Positions 26,653 through 33,933 of a DNA stretch of 64,000 nt are shown one piece after another. A program made the translations under genes and the position numbers. This DNA is from Bacteroidales bacterium UBA5197 (GTDB lineage Bacteria; Bacteroidota; Bacteroidia; Bacteroidales; Lentimicrobiaceae): assembly GCA_002412885.1 (NCBI GenBank), contig DHVX01000051.1, forward strand, positions 27,103 through 91,102, in the 5' to 3' direction. Numbering within the stretch: the first letter of the stretch is position 1; the number at the start of each line of letters is the position of its first letter. The notes beneath the pieces are model-generated. The model was not told the origin of the DNA. It made no database searches and saw only the letters and a list, made by a program, of their open reading frames with translations.

Positions 26653-26899
26653 GTTTTACTGAAGGAAGGAATTGGAAAATATAATAATGTTAGCGAAATC
26701 AGGACATAGAAAATCTCTTCACGGATCAGACTCTTTTAAAAAAGCCACAATGTGAATGAACAATCAATAAGTTATTTCGGAGTCACAAGATTTTCACCAC
26801 ACAATTCATCAAACAGGATGAACTGAGATATCCTGAAAAGGAAGTTGAAAATCTTAAAAAATCATGTCGATTTTACTTGAGAAGCCAGAAGAGAAAACT

Positions 26900-27097
26900 C
26901 TATTTTGGTCTTCTTTGCTGGTAACGCTCAATAATTTCTGCTTCGCGACTTTTATCTGAAATGTAGATGGTGGTTTTACCACCGTCAAGAACAACAGCAT
27001 ATTTACCTTTCAAAGAGCCACAGGTTGCAGCAATCTGGGGGGTTAATGTCTGAATTGTTCTCTGGTTTTGGGTTGATAGAGGCCTGTTTTTTTTCAT
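26900..27097 (-). CDS. Small basic hypothetical protein
   Basis: About 65 residues when started at the inner ATG (KKNRPLSTQNQRTIQ); an upstream in-frame ATG at 27127 would add ten residues. The middle (GSLKGKYAVVLDGGKTTIYISDKSREAEIIERYQ) has alternating strand-like hydrophobic residues and looks protein-like rather than random. It is a lone ORF between a terminator and a divergent acyltransferase gene. I do not recognise the family; the call rests on composition and the intact frame. Confidence 0.45.
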   Translation of the reverse strand: MKKNRPLSTQNQRTIQTLTPQIAATCGSLKGKYAVVLDGGKTTIYISDKSREAEIIERYQQRRPK

Positions 27098-27264
27098 CTT
27101 TTTACAATATTTTGAAAAGATACGCATTTTAATCCGATTAAGCAGAGGTATATGTAGATAAATATCAATTATTTATATAAATTTAACAATATTGTGCGAA
27201 AGACATGCGATTTCAACTTTTGAAAATGAATTTTAATTCTGACAACAATCAAGAAGTATATTCG

Positions 27265-27296
27265 TATTTTTGACTGCCGGATTTAAATTAGTCCGG
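27265..27296 (+). promoter_or_regulatory. -7 element and leader hairpin before the acyltransferase gene
   Basis: TATTTTTG (27265-27272) fits TAnnTTTG. It is followed by a small inverted repeat CCGGA..TCCGG (27277-27296) in the expected 5' leader, 15 bp before the ATG. Confidence 0.45.
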
Positions 27297-27310
27297 ACGC
27301 AACACTTAAC

Positions 27311-28195
27311 ATGAATATATTTCATCGTCTGTTTTCTGCTTTTGTATTCGGACTCACCAGATTGGCAGGAATGCTGCCAGCCGGTTTATTGTTTTTTAAA
27401 GCACGTATTCTGCAATTTTTCGCCGAAAAGGTACTTCGTTATCGTTTTGGAGTGATCACTCAGAATCTCGCCAGGGCATTTCCTGAAAAGGACTACAAAG
27501 CAATAAAAACGCTTACACATCAGTTTTACAGCCACTTTTTCGGCGTTTTCACCGAAGTGATCAAGAGTCAGGGTCTCGGCAAAGAAGAAGCCCGCAAACG
27601 GTTTAACGTTGAAAATCCGGAATTGATCAGCGATTTTCACAAACGGGGAATAAATGTTATTGCCATGGGAGGTCATTGGGGCAACTGGGAATGGCTGATT
27701 ATGACGCCATTGTTTTTCGACTTCAGCATTTACACGCTTTACAAACCACTTTCCAGTAAGGTAACGGAAAACCTGATGGGCAGGATCAGAAAACGCTTCG
27801 GACTTAAACTATTGCCCATGCAACAGGCCGGCAGGTTTATCCTCAGTAAAAAGGATTACCCTGCACTTTACTTTTTCATCGGAGATCAGTCTCCTTCGCA
27901 TAAAGATCCTGAGTACTGTTTTGAATTTCTGAACCAACCCAGTTTTTTCTTTGCCGGAGGTGCAAAGCTTGCCCGATTGACCAACTCTGCAGTTGTATAT
28001 CAATCCATCAGAAAAATCAAGCCGGGGTATTATACAGTGTCCTATTTGCCTGTATCGCAGCCTGGCGATGGCATGAGCGACAAAGATATCCTCAGGGAAT
28101 ATGTCAGGTTACTTGAAGCAGACATAAGACTGCAACCCGCGCATTGGCTTTGGTCGCACAAGCGTTGGAAAAACAAGCCGGAACAGATTCAATAA
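27311..28195 (+). CDS. LpxL/HtrB-type lipid A acyltransferase family protein
   Basis: 294 residues. The N-terminal hydrophobic anchor precedes the acyltransferase domain with the HX4E catalytic motif in GGHWGNWEW (His122, Glu127), a following YKPLSSK, and the second block DQSP (residues 195-202 region). The ending HWLWSHKRWKNKP is the family's conserved C-terminal motif. It acylates lipid A precursors at the inner membrane, or a related surface lipid. It seems to be transcribed alone from its own promoter. Confidence 0.92.
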   Translation: MNIFHRLFSAFVFGLTRLAGMLPAGLLFFKARILQFFAEKVLRYRFGVITQNLARAFPEKDYKAIKTLTHQFYSHFFGVFTEVIKSQGLGKEEARKRFNVENPELISDFHKRGINVIAMGGHWGNWEWLIMTPLFFDFSIYTLYKPLSSKVTENLMGRIRKRFGLKLLPMQQAGRFILSKKDYPALYFFIGDQSPSHKDPEYCFEFLNQPSFFFAGGAKLARLTNSAVVYQSIRKIKPGYYTVSYLPVSQPGDGMSDKDILREYVRLLEADIRLQPAHWLWSHKRWKNKPEQIQ

Positions 28196-28321
28196 GGGTA
28201 TTCTGCTCATGGCAGCCCGTCTAAAAGCCATGAAATCTCATTACACAAACAAATATACTGTCGGGCAGGATGTAATTCCGATAGAATTTGAATTGCAGAC
28301 CGCTGAGAGTAATAGGGGAAA

Positions 28322-28370
28322 GATAAATAAAATTCCTAAAACTATTCAAAAATGAAAACTTTTAGGAATT
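28322..28370 (-). terminator. Terminator at the downstream end of the cassette-like island
   Basis: Eleven-base stem AATTCCTAAAA (28331-28341) and TTTTAGGAATT (28360-28370), followed on the minus strand by TTTATTTATC. It lies about 60 bp beyond the last minus-strand gene of the island. Confidence 0.65.
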
Positions 28371-28429
28371 TAAAGGCGATTTATAGTGTTTTTAAGCAAC
28401 AGTTTATATTTATGTCTATGATTCCAAGA

Positions 28430-29116
28430 TTAATTTTTACTGTATTTAGGTAGCAATTTGCCAATTTCAAAGATTTCTGCAATGTTACCGTTTAGTCCGA
28501 AAACCAAAACACTTTTATTGTTGATGTATGCTCTGATTTTAAAATATCTTTCTTTCTCATTCTCATAACCAACACCGGATTCCCAATCATTAAAATCCTT
28601 CATATAAAAGCCAACTAAATAAGCGTCAAAAAGCGGTTTATTATTTCTTTTGCGTTCTTGGATGTATTCTCTGTCCATTTTGGGTGAAAAAGACATCTCA
28701 TACTGTGGTATTAGCGTGTCAATTATTTCGCCAACAACAAGATTGACAATGCTACCTGCTCCGTACCATCCACCAGTCACAAATCCTTCCATTATAATCG
28801 TTTTATTTGACGTATCCAGCAGAATATTTGTAGTCTCTATATTTAATACCTTCGATTTCCTTGATTCAAATGAGTTATAAATAACCCTTGAAGTGTCTTC
28901 TGATGACAATGTATAATTTGGATTCCATAAATAGGGCGGTTCTCTCTTTAAGTAATCCCAACTAAATACATACATGTTTTCAAAAATTTGTAATTTCTTT
29001 ATGCTGTCAAAACTTATGCTAATAGGAACAATTGGAGGTTTAAAGTCCAAATATGTTTGTCCATAAGTCAGACAAGTGTTCAAAAATATTATAAAAATCA
29101 ACGTGTATTTCGTCAT
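28430..29116 (-). CDS. Secreted hypothetical protein of the island
   Basis: 228 residues with a signal peptide (TKYTLIFIIFLNTCLTYGQ). The mature part is rich in aromatic and charged residues (YVFSWDYLKREPPYLWNP; FVTGGWYGAGSIVNLVVGE; YFKIRAYINNKSVLVFG), suggesting a beta-rich fold. No domain recognised. The start codon lies 16 bp after the attC-like site at 29129-29200 (on the minus strand), typical of cassette genes, which begin close to the recombination point. It is markedly more A+T-rich than genes outside the island. Confidence 0.7.
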   Translation of the reverse strand: MTKYTLIFIIFLNTCLTYGQTYLDFKPPIVPISISFDSIKKLQIFENMYVFSWDYLKREPPYLWNPNYTLSSEDTSRVIYNSFESRKSKVLNIETTNILLDTSNKTIIMEGFVTGGWYGAGSIVNLVVGEIIDTLIPQYEMSFSPKMDREYIQERKRNNKPLFDAYLVGFYMKDFNDWESGVGYENEKERYFKIRAYINNKSVLVFGLNGNIAEIFEIGKLLPKYSKN

Positions 29117-29128
29117 TTTGAAATTGGG

Positions 29129-29200
29129 CTAACGGACGAAGCTTTACGCTGCCAGGCTTTTAAAATCAACAAACATCGCAGCTTCCGGAATGCCCGTTAA
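29129..29200 (-). other. attC-like imperfect palindrome, site C
   Basis: On the minus strand AACGGGC (from 29198) faces GTCCGTT (ending 29131), with inner pairing GGAAGC/GCTTCG and GCTGC/GCAGC. The right end GTTAGCC resembles the GTTRRRY core and shares CGTCCGTTA with site B. The left half is less convincing than in sites A and B. The 29201-29407 stretch further upstream holds a nested hairpin (GGACTC..GGTCT/AGACC..GAGTCC at 29372-29407) and no credible gene. Confidence 0.4.
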
Positions 29201-29407
29201 AATTACAAATTTTCCGTGTACCACAATGTGCTTGCTTGCGTAACGCTTTTTTTTAACGTGTATAAGCACAAAAAATAAGATTACAACAAAAAACAAAGTC
29301 TGTTTTTTCACTTCAATCCAATAAAAAACGTCTTTAAGTACATAGTCACCCCAAGGGATGTAGTTCATTATGGACTCATCGCTGGGTCTTGCAGACCGCT
29401 CAGAGTC

Positions 29408-30691
29408 CTATTTATTATCGGCTTTTATTTTATTATTCATTTCTATTTCAGTTAGTTTATTGGTTACATTCTTTTTTAAGGTTAATATTAAAATAGCAGC
29501 AATTAATAGAGTAATAGCAAATCCTATAAATGTCATTGAAGCATTTTTTTTATATAGCAATACTCCCAAAAACAATAATTGATTTGAGATTGCAACTACA
29601 ATAAATGATATACCTTGAAAAAGTCCTTTGTATTTTACAGGTGAACTTCTATATATTGAATACAAAAGTACTGGTGAAATTAGAGTCTCTGCGATTAAAA
29701 TGAAAATGTAGGACTGTATGAATAAACCATTTCCACTTACCAATTGCGATAATGAAGAATAACTTGCAATTAATACAAATGCAATAATTAAAAAAATGAG
29801 TCCGACTAAAATTATATTAAAAATCCTACCCCAGTTCAAGCGCTTTATTCTTGTAATTGAGAATACAAATATAACCAAGAGAATTATTGAAATATATTTC
29901 TCAATATTATTGAAAGTCTGATTTAAGTTAATTCCATTTTCTAAAAAGTCTCTTGCCGCGAATGAAAAAGTCAATCCTTTTTGATGTAATGCTAATCTTA
30001 TTAAAATCCCGATTGCAAGGATAGAGATAAGTATAAATGTATTTAATTTCTTTGTGTCAACATTTTCAAAATAGTCTTTCCGTTCAGCTACTAAGTCAAG
30101 TTTATTATATTGATTTTTGAATTTCAGAAACAGAATCAATGAGAGCAATCCGAATAAAAATGCAAACAAAAAAACGGAATAATAGCCCAAATTATTTTTT
30201 AAATAAATTGAAAACAGAGGAGCAATCAAGGCTCCAATATTAATCGTGATTGAAAACAATATAAATCCTGGCAATCCAATTGTTTCATTTTCTTTTTCAT
30301 TATAAATATTGCCAAGAAAGACAATAATATTAGGTGATATAAGCCCGATTCCAAGTCCTAATAGGATTAATGCAATTACAATTAAAGAACTTATGCTTGG
30401 TAGAAATGATATTGCTAAATACATTATAGTTAAAAGGATAAAGCCTATTTTAACAATTCTCATTCTGTCTCGCAAGTCACCTAATAATCCTGAAAACAAA
30501 GTTGTTATTCCAATAACTCCATAAAAAACACTATAATAAATTCCTGCTTTCGTTGTATCTATTTTTAACGAATCAGTCAAAAATTGAACGAGTATTGCCA
30601 TTATTAAATAGAATGCCAATCTTTCAAATGTTTTTGAAGTCAGCAATAATAAAATACTCGATTTCTGTTCATTATTTAGTGTATCTCTCAT
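29408..30691 (-). CDS. MFS transporter resembling the POT/peptide transporter family
   Basis: 427 residues with about 12 transmembrane helices. The N-terminal TSKTFERLAFYLIMAILVQFL resembles the ERFxYYGMRAIL helix-1 motif of proton-coupled oligopeptide (POT) transporters, and GLLGDLRDRMRIVKIGF fits the MFS loop 2-3 motif. Substrate is not predictable from the sequence, and the usual ExxER motif is only partly conserved. It is strongly A+T-rich, with many Ile, Leu and Asn codons ending in A or T. It lies between attC-like sites B and C, so it could be a transporter-carrying cassette. Confidence 0.75.
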   Translation of the reverse strand: MRDTLNNEQKSSILLLLTSKTFERLAFYLIMAILVQFLTDSLKIDTTKAGIYYSVFYGVIGITTLFSGLLGDLRDRMRIVKIGFILLTIMYLAISFLPSISSLIVIALILLGLGIGLISPNIIVFLGNIYNEKENETIGLPGFILFSITINIGALIAPLFSIYLKNNLGYYSVFLFAFLFGLLSLILFLKFKNQYNKLDLVAERKDYFENVDTKKLNTFILISILAIGILIRLALHQKGLTFSFAARDFLENGINLNQTFNNIEKYISIILLVIFVFSITRIKRLNWGRIFNIILVGLIFLIIAFVLIASYSSLSQLVSGNGLFIQSYIFILIAETLISPVLLYSIYRSSPVKYKGLFQGISFIVVAISNQLLFLGVLLYKKNASMTFIGFAITLLIAAILILTLKKNVTNKLTEIEMNNKIKADNK

Positions 30692-30710
30692 TTTGTCTGT
30701 TTAATTGCCG

Positions 30711-30844
30711 ATAACGGACGGAACTATATGCAGTTGGGGATTGTGGGCTTCGTTCCTGTCGAACCCCACTGTGGTTGTTGCGGGTTGCGGACTTTGTTGT
30801 CCGCACCGAAACCCCAATTGCTATATAGTTTTTGTTATGCGTTC
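30711..30844 (-). other. attC-like imperfect palindrome, site B
   Basis: Plus-strand arms ACTATATGCAGTTGGGG (30723-30739) and CCCCAATTGCTATATAGT pair with one extra base and one mismatch, between AAC (30713-30715) and GTT (30834-30836). Smaller hairpins (GCGGAC/GTCCGC; GTTC/GAAC) occupy the roughly 90-bp centre. Extrahelical bases in otherwise paired arms are a hallmark of attC sites. GTTATGCGT at 30834 is the inverted copy of the sequence opening the cassette at site A. Confidence 0.6.
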
Positions 30845-30849
30845 GATTT

Positions 30850-31131
30850 TTATTTTTTTATCCATTTTGCTTCAATATTTTCTCTTTCCGCACAAACTCC
30901 TTCTGGCATGTTTGCTAATTCGTTTATTGAATTGTCAATGATTGTTGCCTCGTCCAGACTAATTATTTTAATCTCTTCATCTGAGTGACCGTTTGCACCA
31001 CATGTAAATTCCCAACTCGAATCATCATCGTGGGAGACAAACAATATTGGTTTGCTCTTTGTCATTACGTGAACACAAGTGAAACATGCTGTATTCCTTT
31101 TCTCTTTGAATTTATATTCTGATTTATTCAT
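30850..31131 (-). CDS. Hypothetical cytosolic protein with CxxC and VSHD motifs
   Basis: 93 residues, no signal peptide. It contains CFTCVHV near the N-terminus and ILFVSHDDDSSWEFTCG with another cysteine, then HSDEEIKIISLDEATIIDNSINELANMPEGVCAER; two CxxC-like pairs could hold a metal. Proteins with this VSHD..W.F.CG..H pattern occur as stand-alone small proteins in many bacteria without assigned function. It overlaps the preceding lipoprotein gene by 8 bp, so the two are probably co-translated within one cassette. Confidence 0.65.
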   Translation of the reverse strand: MNKSEYKFKEKRNTACFTCVHVMTKSKPILFVSHDDDSSWEFTCGANGHSDEEIKIISLDEATIIDNSINELANMPEGVCAERENIEAKWIKK

Positions 31132-31531
31132 TTTCGTCAGTCAAAAAGTTAAACTCCGATTTGTCCGCTCTTTTTGTATACTGTCTCTGTTTCCCTGATT
31201 TGTCCGCAAAACCTACAACTACAAAATCATTAAAAATTAGAAGTCTAAAATCATTGCTTGCCAGAAAAATGTCAGGTGTTGCCCAAGACGCAATTGAACT
31301 CTCCCAACCGTCCGGATTATTTTTAAACCAGATTTTCAGTTTGTCAATTATTTTTGAGTCTGCATTTATTTTTGTTACCGTTGAACTGTCTAAATTAAGA
31401 TTCCCATTGAGATTGATTTTCAACTCAAACTGTTTCTCGATTTTAAGAATTTCATCAAAATCCAGATTTTGTCCGCATGAGATTGTAAAAATCATGAGTA
31501 AGATTCCAATATTTCTAATCATTTTATTCAT
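31124..31531 (-). CDS. Hypothetical lipoprotein of the island
   Basis: 135 residues: signal peptide and lipobox (NKMIRNIGILLMIFTISC, then GQNLDFDE), followed by a small alpha/beta domain with IIDKLKIWFKNNPDGWESSIASWATPDIFLASNDFRLLIF. No named family recognised. The ATG lies about 30 bp after the GTT end of attC-like site A. The downstream gene overlaps its end. Composition is A+T-rich as in the other island genes. Confidence 0.65.
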   Translation of the reverse strand: MNKMIRNIGILLMIFTISCGQNLDFDEILKIEKQFELKINLNGNLNLDSSTVTKINADSKIIDKLKIWFKNNPDGWESSIASWATPDIFLASNDFRLLIFNDFVVVGFADKSGKQRQYTKRADKSEFNFLTDENE

Positions 31532-31553
31532 GCCGATTCGGTTCTTTTAAATT

Positions 31554-31611
31554 GACGCATAACGAGCAGATATATGCAATATTGCATATATATCTGACTT
31601 GTTCACAACCA
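31554..31611 (-). other. attC-like imperfect palindrome, site A
   Basis: On the minus strand AACAAG-T-CAGATATATATGC pairs with GCATATATCTG-CTCGTT, i.e. nearly symmetric arms between AAC and GTT with a single unpaired T and an extra AT, the layout of a short attC. It is followed by GTTATGCGTC leading into the lipoprotein gene. Confidence 0.55.
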
Positions 31612-31742
31612 TTGAGCTTGATATTACAACTCAGTTTTTCACCCCAAATATAAGAACTTTCCGAATATCCAAGCCTTCTCCCAATCACTGTCTATTTCTT
31701 AAGCCTGAAAAGTACATATGATTGATCTGACCGATGCACCAA

Positions 31743-31773
31743 AAAAACGGAGGACAAACTGCCCTCCGTTTTT
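31743..31773 (-). terminator. Rho-independent terminator of the secreted protein gene
   Basis: Stem AAAAACGGAGG (31743-31753) and CCTCCGTTTTT (31763-31773), usable on either strand, about 20 bp beyond the stop of the minus-strand gene at 31795. It also marks the right-hand edge of the cassette-like island. Confidence 0.88.
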
Positions 31774-31794
31774 CGTAAACGATCCCCAAACCAT

Positions 31795-32376
31795 TTACTG
31801 GTTCAATGCCATATATTCAATCGCGATAAGTTCGCCTGATTTGCCTGGTTTTACAGGACAGTAATCAACAAAATCTGAGAGGGTTTCTCCGTTCAGATTT
31901 CCTGTTACAGTAACTTTAAGGTTTCCGCAGTTACAACCCGAATAGTTTGTAATTGCTTTACTTGAAACCCACACACCCTGATTATTCTCATTAACACCCT
32001 GAAATTCATATACATATTTATTACGCAATGCAATAGTGTTCAGGTAATCGCAGGCATATTTAAACTTTTCCTGAGTAGCAATGGTCGTATATTTAACATT
32101 TACACCGTTTTCATCAAAATCATAAACATGTGCAACATTGCTCTTATTCACATTGCCTGATGTTTTACAATAGAAAACGATGCGATTGGGTGATGAAAAT
32201 CTCTCCCAGTATTCATTAGGATTCGCATTGTTCCAATGGGCGTATTCCATTTTAATCAAGGTGCTGTCCAGGCCTATCATAACACCAGGTGCTTTGGTGG
32301 TTTTTGCAGATTTCACCTGAGCAAAACCAGCATTAGCAGAAAAAAGGAAAATAAGAATTACCAGTAGATTTTTCAT
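31795..32376 (-). CDS. Secreted hypothetical protein
   Basis: 193 residues with a clear signal peptide (KNLLVILIFLFSANAGFAQ). The mature protein includes NNANPNEYWERFSSPNRIVFYC, a CNCGNLKVTVTGNLNG segment with paired cysteines, and the ending GELIAIEYMALNQ. Composition is like the core genome, not like the neighbouring island. No domain recognised. It has its own terminator and a 312-bp upstream gap, so it is probably monocistronic. In that gap (32377-32688) I see an inverted repeat TAAATACC (32529-32536) / GGTATTTA (32570-32577), the next gene's terminator, and no gene. Confidence 0.7.
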   Translation of the reverse strand: MKNLLVILIFLFSANAGFAQVKSAKTTKAPGVMIGLDSTLIKMEYAHWNNANPNEYWERFSSPNRIVFYCKTSGNVNKSNVAHVYDFDENGVNVKYTTIATQEKFKYACDYLNTIALRNKYVYEFQGVNENNQGVWVSSKAITNYSGCNCGNLKVTVTGNLNGETLSDFVDYCPVKPGKSGELIAIEYMALNQ

Positions 32377-32638
32377 GATTTTATGTTTTAATCGTTTTGA
32401 AAATCAAAGAATTATTTCAAATATTACCATTCTTTTAGAAAGAAGCCTGATTGATGATTACATCATCCAACCCGGGTGTAATATTATTTTACAAAATTAG
32501 GTTGAGAAACGGCAGAGCACAAGTCGTTTAAATACCACTTTTTACCGGAAACTCATGCTGCGTAGTATGGGTATTTATACTTACAAAAACTAATCAGCAA
32601 GACCAATTCCTCCAATTCAAACCTGATTAAAATAAAAA

Positions 32639-32668
32639 AACCGGAGCAACCCATTTGATTGTCCGGTT
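32639..32668 (-). terminator. Terminator of the SUOX-like gene
   Basis: AACCGGA (32639-32645) and TCCGGTT (32662-32668) with an A-run on the low-coordinate side (T-run on the minus strand), 21 bp after the stop codon. Confidence 0.75.
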
Positions 32669-32688
32669 AAAACAGTAACAAAGGCTTT

Positions 32689-33702
32689 CTACAAATCAGA
32701 GGATTGCATCATTCTGATTTCGTTCAGGCACCTGATGGATCTGTCAGAAAAGTAATCGGCAGCAGGATACAGCAAAAAAGCCCCCTGAGTAGCCTGTCCA
32801 TACATAGGAACAATCAGCACCTCAGCCTGATCATTGCGATTGAATATCTCGCTGTAAGTAAACACTGCCCTATAGCCATCCGGCGCTGAGACCACAAATA
32901 ACCCGGTTTTCAGATTCTCCTTTGTCATCGGATAATAAGCATTTGTGTAATCTTTAAGCATCACACCCTTAAATGGAGTAGTTCCGTGAATACCGGTTCC
33001 CCGTCCATAAAATACAGAACCGTATGATATCATATTCCCTTTCAACTCACCTTCGGCCAGCGATTCCAACAAGTTATCGCCGGTATGAAATTTAAGGTCT
33101 TTGGCATACATATCAGGAATGTTCCTGTCAATTACAAAATTGAGTTTTGACGAACGTACAGTAATCTTTACCGGATTGCTGATGTTACGTTCGGTGTAAA
33201 GATCGGAAGCAACTACAAGTTTTGACTCTGTCGGCAAAGGCCACAATTCTTTGGTCTTGGATGGTACTATGCGACGAACGCCGTTTGCTATGAGAATCTC
33301 GTGCCGATGAATGGGATAATAGATTTCGCCCCAGCTTAAAACTACTTTTTCGCCATCAGCATTTTCAATCTCAACAAAAAGGTCGATAATGGGTGGAAAT
33401 TCAGCTTCATTTTTCTTTTTAAGCACGGTAAGATTCAGAATATCATACAGCGAATAACCCTGATACAGGTAAGCACCTTTAAAACTTCCGTTATCTCCGG
33501 AAAGACCGGTTTCTTTAACAATAACATCCCTTAGCGGAAGTTTTGTCAGATCAATAATTCCGGGATTTGCAACCTCTCCTGCAATCATGATTTCACTCAT
33601 TTTCAACTCATTGAGCGGGGCATCATCATAAAAATCATTGGTTTGAGTCATTCCTGTAAAACCGAGCATCAGGCATGCAGTGATCACAATTGTTTTTTTC
33701 AT
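32689..33702 (-). CDS. Secreted protein with two sulfite-oxidase-like (molybdopterin-domain fold) repeats
   Basis: 337 residues from the ATG at 33702, which gives a signal peptide (KKTIVITACLMLGFTGMTQ). Two regions share the layout of the molybdopterin-binding oxidoreductase fold: about 40-175 (GEVANPGIIDLTKLP, FKGAYLYQGYSLYDILN, IENADGEKVVLSWGEI, ANGVRRIVP) and about 200-330 (FKGVMLKDY, VSAPDGYRAVFTYSEI, DYFSDRSIRCLNEIRM). The conserved cofactor-ligating cysteine is not evident in either, so an enzymatic role is doubtful. It follows a TonB receptor on the same strand, which suggests a role as a binding partner for the imported ligand. Confidence 0.6.
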   Translation of the reverse strand: MKKTIVITACLMLGFTGMTQTNDFYDDAPLNELKMSEIMIAGEVANPGIIDLTKLPLRDVIVKETGLSGDNGSFKGAYLYQGYSLYDILNLTVLKKKNEAEFPPIIDLFVEIENADGEKVVLSWGEIYYPIHRHEILIANGVRRIVPSKTKELWPLPTESKLVVASDLYTERNISNPVKITVRSSKLNFVIDRNIPDMYAKDLKFHTGDNLLESLAEGELKGNMISYGSVFYGRGTGIHGTTPFKGVMLKDYTNAYYPMTKENLKTGLFVVSAPDGYRAVFTYSEIFNRNDQAEVLIVPMYGQATQGAFLLYPAADYFSDRSIRCLNEIRMMQSSDL

Positions 33703-33773
33703 TTTGGTTGGTGTGTAGTTAAACAATTAAGAAACGTTGTTTTTTTTCAATTGACAGATACTTCTTCGTTTTG

Positions 33774-33903
33774 TCCTTCGACTCCCCTTCGACAAGCTCA
33801 GGGCAGGCTACTCAGGAGGACATCGTATAGATATGATAACACGTGCATTAAAAAGAAACACTGCTAACCTAACACGAATGTCACACTGAGAGTCGAAGTG
33901 CCT
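33774..33903. repeat. Inverted pair of CTTCGACT..CTCAG repeats, family C
   Basis: A left arm (TCCTTCGACTCCCCTTCGAC, AAGCTCAGGGC) and a reversed right arm (CACACTGAGAGTCGAAG) flank about 70 bp between the receptor and SUOX-like genes. Related pairs occur at 36351, 44021 and 58365. Confidence 0.6.
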
Positions 33904-33933
33904 TCAACATTTATAATCAATGTCATAGCCTCT

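Larger units (their letters stand above)
28430..31611 (-). mobile_element. Putative gene-cassette array with attC-like sites, no integrase in view
   Basis: An A+T-rich island in which four ORFs all read on the minus strand and are separated by three long imperfect palindromes (31554-31611, 30711-30844, 29129-29200) bounded by AAC and GTT. The GTTATGCGT that opens the unit after the first palindrome is repeated, inverted, at the start of the second palindrome, as expected for the two ends of one integron cassette. Codon use and composition differ from flanking genes. There is no intI gene here, so it would be a cluster of attC sites lacking an integrase, or a remnant. The identification is an inference from structure. 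Confidence 0.5.

Noticed and set aside
29144..29368. 74-codon ORF in the cassette island
   Set aside because: It runs into attC-like site C, has a single hydrophobic stretch in A+T-rich DNA and no homologue I recognise. It could be a remnant, but coding is not supported.
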